Both the position numbers and the translations under genes were made by a program. Positions 26,983 to 35,351 of a stretch of 64,000 bases of DNA are shown here, in pieces. How positions within the stretch are numbered: position 1 is the stretch's first letter; every line of letters begins with the position of its first letter. The notes beneath the pieces are model-generated. The model did no database searches. It saw only the letters and a program-made list of their open reading frames with translations, and had not been told where the DNA came from. This DNA is from CAMCTV01 sp964420985. GTDB taxonomy: Bacteria; Bacteroidota; Bacteroidia; Flavobacteriales_D; Sanyastnellaceae. Where the stretch lies: NCBI GenBank assembly GCA_964420985.1, contig CAYQUT010000013.1:3824-67823 (forward strand), read 5' to 3'.

Positions 26983-27801
26983 TTAATTTAAATGAAAAGT
27001 GATCAAAGGTTTGTACATGTGATTGATAAGTTTTTCAGCATCATTGGTCTTGAATAAACTCTTTTTTCCATAGGTGCCAATAACCACCAAATCCATGTCA
27101 TTTTTTTGATTGAAGTGAATGACACCATCTTCTATTTTGGTATCTTGAATGGTGTGAAATTGCGTTCCTCTCCAGCCCATTCTCTCTGCATAATTTTTCA
27201 TATTGGCCATCACTGTATTTTCGTCCACGCCTACTCCATTTACCACATGTAAAAAATGCATGTTGCTGTGTTCCGCATCCATCATGGTTTCTAGCCATTT
27301 CAAATTCACGTCAAATGGACCAGAGAAATCATTGACAAACAAAACATTTTTCAAAGTCCAATCAGATCGATCACACATCAAGGAGAGAACGGGAATTTGT
27401 GATTTTCTGGCGACAACCTGTGTATTGGTGCCCGATACAGCCTCAGAAATACCAAATGCTCCATGTGTTGCCATGGCAATTAAATCAAATTCATTTTTCT
27501 CAGCATAATGGACAATAGAATCTGTCAACTTACCAGCAACCCATTCGGTTTTAGCCTCAGGATGCTCCAATGCTATTCCTGCCAACTTCCTTTCAATCAT
27601 TGACTTTTGAGACAAAAGATAATTCACATCGATTTCGCCGCAGGTATTGAAATTTTTCTCGCCATCCAAGGTAACCGTCTCAGGAACTTGCATCACGTGC
27701 AGGAAAGTAACATCTATATTCTTATCCTTCATCATGCGCTGTATTAGCACCCATGCATGTTCGGGAAGGACTGAGAAATCTGTTGGAATCAATATTTTCA
27801 T
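26983..27801 (-). CDS. Tandem universal stress protein (UspA family)
   Basis: The product is 272 residues from the ATG at 27801, chosen because MKILIPTDFS is the standard UspA opening. Two Usp domains lie in tandem (1-145 and 150-272). The first keeps MATHGAFGISEAVSGTNTQVVARKSQIPVLSL, close to the ATP-binding G-2x-G-9x-G(S/T) pattern. The second is degenerate (VVIGTYGKKSLFKTNDAEKLINHM). Its role inside a sulfur operon is unknown, but Usp genes are seen in other Bacteroidota sulfur loci. It lies ten bases behind the rhodanese gene. Confidence 0.88.
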   Translation of the reverse strand: MKILIPTDFSVLPEHAWVLIQRMMKDKNIDVTFLHVMQVPETVTLDGEKNFNTCGEIDVNYLLSQKSMIERKLAGIALEHPEAKTEWVAGKLTDSIVHYAEKNEFDLIAMATHGAFGISEAVSGTNTQVVARKSQIPVLSLMCDRSDWTLKNVLFVNDFSGPFDVNLKWLETMMDAEHSNMHFLHVVNGVGVDENTVMANMKNYAERMGWRGTQFHTIQDTKIEDGVIHFNQKNDMDLVVIGTYGKKSLFKTNDAEKLINHMYKPLITFHLN

Positions 27802-27811
27802 TTCTCTCAAT

Positions 27812-28078
27812 TTAATCAATCAAAGCTTTGACATCTGTCCATGGGCCGCCATTGACGACATTTTCAAAACCTGCTTGATTCAAAATGCTCTTTGCCATTC
27901 CACTTCTTGCACCGCTTCTGCAAAAAACAATGATATTCTCTTTTCCTTTAAATTCTTCCATTCTATTGGACAATTCGTCCAGAGGAATATTCATTGAAGC
28001 GTTAACATGACCTTCGGCAAATTCTTCAGGAGTTCTAACATCCACCAAGAAGGCTCCTTTTTCAATTAAGTCTTTCAT
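27812..28078 (-). CDS. Single-domain rhodanese
   Basis: The product is 88 residues, one rhodanese fold. The active-site loop is CRSGARS with Cys53; LVDVRTPEEFAEGHVNASMNIPL precedes it. It would carry a persulfide on Cys53 and move sulfane sulfur between partners such as glutathione-like thiols, the MBL-rhodanese and the YeeE transporter. It is cytoplasmic. It lies 15 bases after the MBL-rhodanese gene. Confidence 0.92.
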   Translation of the reverse strand: MKDLIEKGAFLVDVRTPEEFAEGHVNASMNIPLDELSNRMEEFKGKENIIVFCRSGARSGMAKSILNQAGFENVVNGGPWTDVKALID

Positions 28079-28093
28079 ATTATTCGATGCTTA

Positions 28094-29506
28094 TTATGCT
28101 TTCATTACTTTACTTTGACAAACGAAATCCGTTTTTGGCACTGCCGTCTCTGAAATGGCTTTGAATCCTCCTTCAACCTCAGAGAAATTTCTGTAACCCC
28201 TTGCTTGAAGAATGGAGGCCGCTATCATACTGCGATAACCGCCCGCACAATGCACAAAAAAATGCTCTTCCGGATTGATATCTTTTGTCCATTCATTGAT
28301 CAATGCCAATGGCCTATTGTAAGCGTCTTCCACATGCTCCGCAGCATATTCACTATCCTTTCTCACATCCAATACTTTTGCATCAACACTGAATTGCTCT
28401 GCAAATTGTTGTGGGGTAATTCTATTGATGGTATCCAATTCTCTTCCGTCATTTTTCCAAGCCTTAATTCCCCCGTGTAAGTGACCCAATTGGTTGTCAA
28501 ATCCGACCCTTGCCAAACGGGTTACCGTTTCTTCTTCTTGACCTTCCGTTGTAATCAATAACAACGGTTGATTTACATTGGCAATCAAGGCTCCCACCCA
28601 AGGGGCAAAATCTCCATTCAAACCTATGTTGATGGACTGAGGGACAAAACCTTTCCAAAATTCACCACTTGGTCTTGTGTCCAATATCAAAGCTCCTGCA
28701 GTTTCCGCGGCAGCTTCGAACTCCGCTGGACTTAATTGTTTCATCCCATTGTTTCTCACCTCTTCGAAACTAGGAATACCCTTTTTATTCATGGCTACAT
28801 TCATTCCGAAGTAAGCTGGAGGGGGTGTTAATCCATCCAAAACAGCAGCAATGAAGGCCTCTTTATTGGGTTGGTTTAGGGCATAATTCATTTTCTTTTG
28901 ATTCCCTAAAGTATCCACGGTTTCCTTCATCATGTTTTTTCCACAGGCGCTACCAGCACCATGCGCTGGATATACTGTAACATCATCGGACAAAGGCATA
29001 ATTTTGGTCATCAAGCTATCATACAGATGACCCGCCAACTCTTCTTGGGTAAGGTTTGCCGCTTTCTGCGCCAAATCTGGACGTCCAACATCTCCTAAGA
29101 ACAAGGTATCCCCGGAAAATATAGCGATGTCCTTTCCTGCAGCGTCTTTCAACAAATACGTTGTGCTTTCCATGGTATGACCTGGAGTGTGGAGCACGAC
29201 AATTGAAATTTCCCCAATCTGAAAAACCTCGTTGTCTTTGGCTACAACGCAATCAAATTCAGGGTTGGCATTGGGTCCGTAAACAATTGACGCCCCGGTT
29301 TGCTTACTCAAGTCCAAATGACCTGAGACAAAATCAGCATGAAAATGCGTTTCGAAAATGTACTTCAACTTTACATTGTCTTTACTCAATCGATCCAAAT
29401 AAGGCCCAATTTCTCTGAGGGGATCTATAATTGCTGCCTCACCATTGGACGTGATGTAATAGGCGCCCTGCGCCAAGCATCCTGTGTAAATTTGTTCAAT
29501 ATTCAT
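28094..29506 (-). CDS. MBL-fold persulfide dioxygenase fused to two rhodanese domains (CstB-like)
   Basis: The product is 470 residues. Residues 1-250 are an ETHE1/Blh-type metallo-beta-lactamase fold with THFHADFVSGH (His54, His56, Asp58), HTPGHT and FSGDTLFLGDVGRPDL. Two rhodanese-like domains follow. The first, about 265-360, has no Cys in its loop (LLITTEGQEEE) and is probably structural. The second, about 370-460, has HCAGGYRS with Cys420. Staphylococcal CstB of this layout oxidises low-molecular persulfide to sulfite and makes thiosulfate. It would feed the sulfite exporter encoded just upstream. Confidence 0.9.
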   Translation of the reverse strand: MNIEQIYTGCLAQGAYYITSNGEAAIIDPLREIGPYLDRLSKDNVKLKYIFETHFHADFVSGHLDLSKQTGASIVYGPNANPEFDCVVAKDNEVFQIGEISIVVLHTPGHTMESTTYLLKDAAGKDIAIFSGDTLFLGDVGRPDLAQKAANLTQEELAGHLYDSLMTKIMPLSDDVTVYPAHGAGSACGKNMMKETVDTLGNQKKMNYALNQPNKEAFIAAVLDGLTPPPAYFGMNVAMNKKGIPSFEEVRNNGMKQLSPAEFEAAAETAGALILDTRPSGEFWKGFVPQSINIGLNGDFAPWVGALIANVNQPLLLITTEGQEEETVTRLARVGFDNQLGHLHGGIKAWKNDGRELDTINRITPQQFAEQFSVDAKVLDVRKDSEYAAEHVEDAYNRPLALINEWTKDINPEEHFFVHCAGGYRSMIAASILQARGYRNFSEVEGGFKAISETAVPKTDFVCQSKVMKA

Positions 29507-29526
29507 TTCTCTATTTTTTTATTTCT

Positions 29527-30321
29527 TTATTTCAAAATTGTTTCCTTGAAGATAATGTAAATCCCCATCACCAAAACAAACCACCCAAAGGCTGGTTTCA
29601 ATTTAGCCCCATCGATTTTCTTGGACAAGTTGCTTCCCAAAAATATACCGATAATGGCTGCTCCAGTCACGGAGAGCAATAGTGTCCAATCCAAATTTGC
29701 ATGACCCAATTCACCTGTAAAACCGAACAAGGATTTAGCTGCGATGATGAGAAGGGATGTCCCTACAGCTTCCTTCATCGGTAATTTGGAAAGCACCACC
29801 AAGGCAGGAATGATGAGAAAACCTCCACCGGCACCGACCAATCCTGTTAGCACACCCACTACAGAACCTTCAAGAAAAATGAGTGGATAGTTGAATACCT
29901 GAACTCCTTGATCTTTGGTTTCTGACTTGCCCTTTTTGATCATGCTATAGGAAGCCGCAATCATCAGCACAGCAAACAGAATCATCAAAAAAATGGCCTT
30001 GGTTATTTCCAATCCTCCAATGGTCATCAATGAATCGGGAATGAGCGGAACAAGCAAAGATCGTGTTAAATAAACAGCCACGATGGATGGAATTCCAAAA
30101 ATAATTGCCGTCTTTAAATTGATCAGTCCACTTTTAAAGTATTGAACGGAACCCACCGCACTGGTAGCACCTACAATAAAAAGTGAATAGCCCGTTGCCA
30201 ACACCGCATCCACTCCAAAAACATACACCAGAACCGGTACCGTTAAAATACTACCACCTCCGCCAATCAATCCCAAGGAAACTCCGATGAGCACAGATAA
30301 CAAATAGCCAACAATCATCAT
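29527..30321 (-). CDS. TauE/SafE family sulfite exporter
   Basis: The product is about 264 residues and eight predicted helices in two repeats; GVSLGLIGGGGSILTVPVLVY and GLVGAGGGFLIIPALVVL are the twin signature loops. It exports sulfite or related anions. I chose the ATG pair at 30321/30318 because the homologous fold begins there; an upstream ATG at 30354 would add MPKNQNKPFLY. It is the first gene of the ten-gene sulfur operon and lies about 60 bases downstream of the TGTAAC-N4-GTTACA dyad. Confidence 0.87.
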   Translation of the reverse strand: MMIVGYLLSVLIGVSLGLIGGGGSILTVPVLVYVFGVDAVLATGYSLFIVGATSAVGSVQYFKSGLINLKTAIIFGIPSIVAVYLTRSLLVPLIPDSLMTIGGLEITKAIFLMILFAVLMIAASYSMIKKGKSETKDQGVQVFNYPLIFLEGSVVGVLTGLVGAGGGFLIIPALVVLSKLPMKEAVGTSLLIIAAKSLFGFTGELGHANLDWTLLLSVTGAAIIGIFLGSNLSKKIDGAKLKPAFGWFVLVMGIYIIFKETILK

Positions 30322-30381
30322 ATATAAAAAGGGTTTATTCTGATTTTTCGGCAAAGTTGAGATGACCGAAAGCGTTTTTTC

Positions 30382-30397
30382 TGTAACCGTTGTTACA
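30382..30397. promoter_or_regulatory. Crp/Fnr-type dyad upstream of the sulfur operon
   Basis: TGTAAC-CGTT-GTTACA: two perfect 6-base arms around four bases. It is about 61-76 bases before the first gene. A near-perfect -7 box (minus strand CAACTTTG, 30352-30359) would put the dyad centre about 42-44 bases upstream of transcription start, the class II activator position. No T-run follows on either strand in the right direction, so it is not a terminator. Confidence 0.55.
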
Positions 30398-30411
30398 AAG
30401 GCACCATTTAC

Positions 30412-32574
30412 TTACCGAATAATGTTCATCTCTTGTATCAAGTGATCGGCATTGGCATAAACATCAATCACCCAAAGTACATAACGCATGTCTACCATAA
30501 TGTTTCTGCAAATTTTGGGTTGAAAGTAATAGTCGCTCATGGTGCTTTCCCAGGAGCGGTCGAAATTGATGCCTACCAAATGCCCCTCGGCATTCAGTGC
30601 AGGAGATCCACTGTTCCCCCCTGTTGTGTGGTTGCTTCCTGTGTAACATACTCTCAACTGACCATCCTCAGCGTAATCTCCAAAAATTTTATAGCGATAC
30701 AATGAATCCAAACCTTGACTGATATTAAAATCATAATTACCGGATTGATATTTTTGAAGAATTCCGTCTGTTGTCGTAAAATAATCATACACTACACCAT
30801 CTCGGGGTTTACTGCCTTGCACTTTTCCATAGGCAATGCGCAGTGTGCTGTTGGCATCGCACCAATTGACGGATGCATCCTTGGCCACATTTAAAACCTG
30901 AACCCACTGTTGAAGGGCTTTGTCCATCTCTGCATTGCACAATTGCACTTTGGGTTGAACCACCTTACCGTGCTGCTCAAAAAGCGCTATCGCAGTTGTA
31001 TATATGGGATCATTCTCAATTCTTTTAAAATCTCCTTTCAAAAAAGCAGCTTTGATGGCTTCCGCTTCCACAAATAAACTACCTTCCATCAAGGAGTAAA
31101 GCACTCCGCCCCAATCGTCTTCATTCTCACTCAACAGATCTCTAAAAATTTGACCTTCTAATCTTCCACTTACTTTTTGAGTTAACAAAGGAGCAAACTC
31201 AAAAAGCAAATCGCGTTCAGTAATGGCATCAAAGTCCTTGTAAAACAATTCAAATTCCTCCCACTTCTGTGGCGCAGTTGCACTCCAATTGTCGCGACTG
31301 GCCATAGCTGCCTTCATTCTGTTTGCCATTCTGAATAATTCTGGCCCACTGTTCATGAACTCAGAGAAGGCTGCGTTGGCCAGAAGATAGCTTCCATATT
31401 CTCTGTAGAGAGAGTCAATGACTATAGCTGGTTGAATAGGCATCAAAGCCGATAATTTTTCTTCTTGTTCCTTCTTCATTCCCACAGCATTAAACTTGGT
31501 TAAACCTTGCAATGCCCCTTTCCATTTGATGTAAGCATTGGCGACATTGCTCTGCTTGGCCGCATATTGAATACGAACCTTATCAGAAGAAAACATTCGA
31601 TCCTTTAGCACCTTCATCGCGGCCTCGCGCATTTCTATTCTCAACGGCAACATACTCTCCGTAACAAACTGCAATGCGGAAGATGGTAAAAAGTGCTCTG
31701 TTCGTCCAGGAAATCCATAAATCATGGTAAAATCGTTCTCATGCACTCCTCTAGCATTGATGGAAAAAAACTTCTTGGGTTGGTAAGGTTTATTATCTGT
31801 GCTATATGCTGCTGGTTCATTGTTGGGTCCCGCATAAATTCTAAAAACTGAAAAATCACCTGTATGCCTTGGCCATACCCAATTGTCTGTGTCTCCGCCG
31901 AATTTACCAATATCTGAAGGCGGCGCTCCCACCCAACGAATATCATTGTAGGTTTTTAATACAATCCGATAAAATCTTGTTCCATAGTTGTATTCTCGTA
32001 CAAACGAGGAAAACTCACCTCCTCTGGTCTGCCATTCATTTCCAAAAGGACCACGGGCTTCTTTTTCCCATTGGAAACCAGTTGGCAAAGCGGCATCTTT
32101 GGACAACATCAATTTTACGTCATTCAATCGCTTGGCAAATTCCTCAGGTTGAACACCCACCATCTTTCCGTTTACATCTGCGGTAACCTCTTCAATGCTT
32201 TGAACCATACTTATGGTCAAACCAGGACAAGGCTTCTCCTCTGACAACGATTTGGCCCAAAAACCCTTTGTTAAATAATCATTTTCCACGGAACTATGCT
32301 GTTGGATGTAATCAAAGCCGCAATGATGATTGGTCAATAATAAACCTTGATTGGAAACTATTTCTCCAGTACATCCCATATCAAACCATACCACAGCGTC
32401 TTTCAAACTGGGTTGAGTCACGCTATATAAATCGCTGGCTTGTAATTTCAATCCCTTGGATTGCATGTCTGCAATAACCTTGTCTAATTCAGAAGGAATC
32501 CACATTCCCTCCTGTGCACTGACAAACTGGGTTGTTATCAATAACAACGATAGTATTTTAAATTTCATCTTCAT
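30412..32574 (-). CDS. S46 family dipeptidyl peptidase, DPP11-like
   Basis: The product is 720 residues with a signal peptide (KILSLLLITTQFVSAQ). The S46 peptidase marks are GEIVSNQGLLLTNHHCGFDYIQ (catalytic His), FGGDTDNWVWPRHTGDFSVFR and GGNSGSPALN with Ser655. The residue 18 after the Ser decides specificity in this family: Gly in DPP7, Arg673 in P. gingivalis DPP11. Here it is Arg673 (NFDRSWE), predicting release of dipeptides with Asp or Glu in second position. It is periplasmic and helps use peptides as carbon or nitrogen. It overlaps the preceding gene by 17 bases. Confidence 0.92.
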   Translation of the reverse strand: MKMKFKILSLLLITTQFVSAQEGMWIPSELDKVIADMQSKGLKLQASDLYSVTQPSLKDAVVWFDMGCTGEIVSNQGLLLTNHHCGFDYIQQHSSVENDYLTKGFWAKSLSEEKPCPGLTISMVQSIEEVTADVNGKMVGVQPEEFAKRLNDVKLMLSKDAALPTGFQWEKEARGPFGNEWQTRGGEFSSFVREYNYGTRFYRIVLKTYNDIRWVGAPPSDIGKFGGDTDNWVWPRHTGDFSVFRIYAGPNNEPAAYSTDNKPYQPKKFFSINARGVHENDFTMIYGFPGRTEHFLPSSALQFVTESMLPLRIEMREAAMKVLKDRMFSSDKVRIQYAAKQSNVANAYIKWKGALQGLTKFNAVGMKKEQEEKLSALMPIQPAIVIDSLYREYGSYLLANAAFSEFMNSGPELFRMANRMKAAMASRDNWSATAPQKWEEFELFYKDFDAITERDLLFEFAPLLTQKVSGRLEGQIFRDLLSENEDDWGGVLYSLMEGSLFVEAEAIKAAFLKGDFKRIENDPIYTTAIALFEQHGKVVQPKVQLCNAEMDKALQQWVQVLNVAKDASVNWCDANSTLRIAYGKVQGSKPRDGVVYDYFTTTDGILQKYQSGNYDFNISQGLDSLYRYKIFGDYAEDGQLRVCYTGSNHTTGGNSGSPALNAEGHLVGINFDRSWESTMSDYYFQPKICRNIMVDMRYVLWVIDVYANADHLIQEMNIIR

Positions 32575-33331
32575 CTTTTTTAGTCTTTTTAAATTTCCAG
32601 AAATTAACGTCTATACCGATTAGCCATTTGGATAAATCAGGAAGGCGCATTCCCTCGTTCACAAATGGAGATACTTTGAACAAATGATTGGCTCTGTAAA
32701 TGACATGAGCCGCCCATAAACCACGACCAAATCGAATTTCATATTCATAACCCCATTTGTTGATATAGGTCAATCGGTTGAACGTGCTATTTACGCGTCT
32801 CGCTCCAAGATTTGAAGATGGGTCAGGAGCATCTGATTGAGCTAAAATATTGGAGAAATTCCAAAATCCGTTGCATCCCAAATCGATATACGTTCCGATC
32901 CTTCCTCCGCTGTTGCTTAATTTCCAACGCACGAACAAACCCACAGGAGCTGCAAATTGTTGGAGGGTTTGGGAGCGATGAACGGCACCATTGGAGAGGG
33001 GTTGTTGAACATTTTGAGCCAACGATAAGATGCTCCATTTGATTCCAGAGTTGTATCCCAAAGCAATGGGTCTATTCTGTTTGAAAACCGCCCGATTCTC
33101 TGATTGAATGCTCAAAGAAGCCCCAGGGAGTGCATAAAAAAACTGATTTTGTCCAATGGGTAAATAAGTCAAAATACAAAAAGTTCTCGCATTGAATGGG
33201 CCTGACTTTTCTCCACCATCCTCTTCATTTCTCTGAATAACAGAAGGCACTCGTCGATGCAATAATACCTCTTGAGATTGCACCTTTCCTTGAAAGAAAA
33301 AGAGCAACAAGATTATACATCCCCTTTTCAT
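32558..33331 (-). CDS. Exported protein of unknown function between two peptidase genes
   Basis: The product is 257 residues from the ATG at 33331, which overlaps the subtilase stop (ATGA). A short signal peptide (MKRGCIILLLFFFQGKVQSQ) is present. Aromatic-rich beta strands (QFFYALPGASLSIQ, IGTYIDLGCNGFWNF, YEYEIRFGRGLWAAHVIYRANHLF) suggest an outer-membrane or periplasmic barrel. A charged tail (KFKKTKKDEDEI) ends it. I do not recognise a family. Overlap on both sides places it in one operon with the subtilase and the S46 peptidase. Confidence 0.7.
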   Translation of the reverse strand: MKRGCIILLLFFFQGKVQSQEVLLHRRVPSVIQRNEEDGGEKSGPFNARTFCILTYLPIGQNQFFYALPGASLSIQSENRAVFKQNRPIALGYNSGIKWSILSLAQNVQQPLSNGAVHRSQTLQQFAAPVGLFVRWKLSNSGGRIGTYIDLGCNGFWNFSNILAQSDAPDPSSNLGARRVNSTFNRLTYINKWGYEYEIRFGRGLWAAHVIYRANHLFKVSPFVNEGMRLPDLSKWLIGIDVNFWKFKKTKKDEDEI

Positions 33332-34812
33332 TGATCGAACTTCCATATGGCCATTTGTTTTTTATTGCTGACCCTCACGATGCAAGGAGCATATTTTTTG
33401 AATTCATACATCCCCAAACTTCCCTCTTCATTGGGTCTTGCCACCCAATACTCCTCTAGAATACCGTTCATGTTTTCAATGTGAAAAAAGAAAAGTTCGC
33501 CATTCAATGTGCTATCTGTTGAAGTAGGAGACCAATCCACAATTTTTATCTCGGTCAATTGCTCCGACAAATCTTCTGTGTGAAAGTCATAAGACAGAAC
33601 AGAATCCGTTGCTTGTCCTAAAAAATAAGCGGCTTGCGGTATTCCATGTCCGTGCGCATAATCGTAGTAAGGGTATAAATCAGACGACTTTTGAACCTGA
33701 TCAAATAAATCCGATGCCGACCATTCCGGATGTTGCTCTTTCATGCAAGCCACAAAACCTGCAACAAGAGGACAGGAGAATGATGTTCCCTGTTCATAAG
33801 ACATCTCGTTATTGGCAGAAACAAACACCACTCCTTTGGCAACAACATTGGGTTTTGCTCTCAGGTCATGCGTAGGCCCAACAGAACTAAAATCACATTT
33901 TAATCCATTTAATTCACACGCTCCAACTGTTAAAACATGGGGAGCATCTCCGGGGGCGCCAATGATTTCCCATGCACCCTGATCTGCATTACCAGCACTG
34001 TTCAACACCAAAACATTCTTATTTAAAAAAGCCTTCTCCGCCGCACGGGATATCAAACTAGAACCATTCATTTGGGTGCGACGGTACAATTGGTTGCTGT
34101 AGATCAAAGATGATGTGACAATTTGCGCCCCTTTTTCCACAGCCCACTCCAACGCCTCTACCCAACGAACTTCTTTCACCAATCGTGATGAATTGGCCTG
34201 TTCTGCGCGGGCCAATAAAAACCGACTATTTACCGCCAATCCCAATTGCTGCACATTGTCCAAGCCCGCTAGGCAGGACATCACAGCTGTGCCGTGGGTA
34301 CTTTGTCGTTCAACTTTATTGTCTCTTTCAACAAAATCATATTGATCGATTATTCTCCCTTCCTTGATGATGTGTTGAAACATTGAATCATTTGAAAAAC
34401 CAAGAAAGCCTGCATCTAAAACACCAATGGTAACCCCTTTTCCAGTGTATCCCTTTTCTATCCATTGCTCACCCTGCATAAGGGTTATTTGATCATAAAA
34501 TATTTTCTCAGAACTATCCATTGGAATGACTTCCACTGCCTCATTTTTAATCGTATCCATTGCGGCGACGGATGGCATGGGCTCATTAGAATAACACCAA
34601 GAGGAATCAATCCCACATAGATTATGTTGACTTTCTGTCCAATTTTCAACCCCTACCGCATGAAACCATTTTGAGTAACCTACTGGAAGAACATTGCATT
34701 CACGACCAAAATCCTGAAATGTAAAGGAGGGAGATAAAAAAAGCCAACAATCTTGCGCTGAGGCACTATTGACCAAAAGCCACAAAACCAAAGTTACCCC
34801 CTTCAACTGCAT
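33328..34812 (-). CDS. S8 family subtilisin-like serine peptidase
   Basis: The product is 494 residues with a signal peptide (about 1-19). The catalytic triad is visible: Asp133 (GVTIGVLDAGF), His173 (QSTHGTAVMS) and Ser344 (YEQGTSFSCPLVAGF), plus SAGN as the oxyanion Asn. No T9SS tail is found; the C-terminal 90 residues are beta-rich, so it may stay in the periplasm. Its start follows a -7 box by five bases. It heads a three-gene unit with the envelope protein and the DPP11-like peptidase, consistent with peptide degradation. Confidence 0.9.
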   Translation of the reverse strand: MQLKGVTLVLWLLVNSASAQDCWLFLSPSFTFQDFGRECNVLPVGYSKWFHAVGVENWTESQHNLCGIDSSWCYSNEPMPSVAAMDTIKNEAVEVIPMDSSEKIFYDQITLMQGEQWIEKGYTGKGVTIGVLDAGFLGFSNDSMFQHIIKEGRIIDQYDFVERDNKVERQSTHGTAVMSCLAGLDNVQQLGLAVNSRFLLARAEQANSSRLVKEVRWVEALEWAVEKGAQIVTSSLIYSNQLYRRTQMNGSSLISRAAEKAFLNKNVLVLNSAGNADQGAWEIIGAPGDAPHVLTVGACELNGLKCDFSSVGPTHDLRAKPNVVAKGVVFVSANNEMSYEQGTSFSCPLVAGFVACMKEQHPEWSASDLFDQVQKSSDLYPYYDYAHGHGIPQAAYFLGQATDSVLSYDFHTEDLSEQLTEIKIVDWSPTSTDSTLNGELFFFHIENMNGILEEYWVARPNEEGSLGMYEFKKYAPCIVRVSNKKQMAIWKFDQ

Positions 34813-34817
34813 GTCAA

Positions 34818-34825
34818 CAAATATA
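34818..34825 (-). promoter_or_regulatory. -7 box of the peptidase operon
   Basis: The minus strand reads TATATTTG, a perfect TAnnTTTG match, five bases before the subtilase start codon. Confidence 0.5.
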
Positions 34826-34866
34826 AGCTTGACAGAACAATTATATGGTCAATTTGTTAGAGAGAT

Positions 34867-35331
34867 ATGCAAATAAAAGTAATCGAATCTAAGTGCTTTA
34901 TTCCCCAACCGATCGAAAAAGTATGGGACTTCTTTTCATCGCCGATTAACCTCAATGCCATCACTCCCGATGATTTGCATTTTGAAATCTTGACGGATTT
35001 AACGGACAAGAAAATGTATCCCGGAATGATCATACGATACAAGATACGTCCGTTAATGAATATTCCTATGTCATGGACAACGGAGATCACTCATTGTACA
35101 GAAGGGAAAATGTTTGTTGATGAGCAACGGTTTGGCCCTTATGCATTTTGGCATCACCAGCATTTCTTTGAATCTGTCGATGGTGGCGTTTGGATGACTG
35201 ATATCGTGCATTATGCCGTAGGCTGGGGTCCATTGGGTTGGATAGCCAGTAAAATTCTAGTAGATGCCAAGCTGAAGCATATTTTTGAATTTAGAGAACG
35301 AAAAGTGGCAGAACTCTTCGGCAAAGGATAA
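34867..35331 (+). CDS. SRPBCC (START-like) ligand-binding protein
   Basis: The product is 154 residues, cytoplasmic. The helix-grip fold is suggested by FIPQPIEKVWDFFSSPINLNAITP at the start, repeated strands (MIIRYKIRPLM, SWTTEITHC) and a long final helix. Homologues of this type (CYP/ligand-binding SRPBCC, often annotated as cell-division inhibitor) bind hydrophobic ligands; the ligand is unknown here. It lies 54 bases from the divergent subtilase and 20 bases before smpB. Confidence 0.82.
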   Translation: MQIKVIESKCFIPQPIEKVWDFFSSPINLNAITPDDLHFEILTDLTDKKMYPGMIIRYKIRPLMNIPMSWTTEITHCTEGKMFVDEQRFGPYAFWHHQHFFESVDGGVWMTDIVHYAVGWGPLGWIASKILVDAKLKHIFEFRERKVAELFGKG

Positions 35332-35339
35332 GGGCTACC

Positions 35340-35347
35340 TATCTTTG
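35340..35347 (+). promoter_or_regulatory. -7 box of smpB
   Basis: TATCTTTG, a perfect TAnnTTTG box, ends four bases before the smpB ATG. It suggests that smpB has its own promoter and a leaderless transcript. Confidence 0.5.
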
Positions 35348-35351
35348 CAAC

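Noticed and set aside
21423..30321. Canonical Sox thiosulfate oxidation cluster
   Set aside because: Only a SoxB-like gene is present; SoxY, SoxZ, SoxX, SoxA and SoxCD are all missing from the window.
30382..30397. The dyad as a terminator for the S46 peptidase gene
   Set aside because: On the minus strand the hairpin is followed by A's, not T's; on the plus strand the T-run comes before it.
33328..34812. T9SS sorting domain on the subtilase
   Set aside because: The C-terminus ends in NKKQMAIWKFDQ and lacks the PNP-type start and glycine-turn strands of sorting domains.
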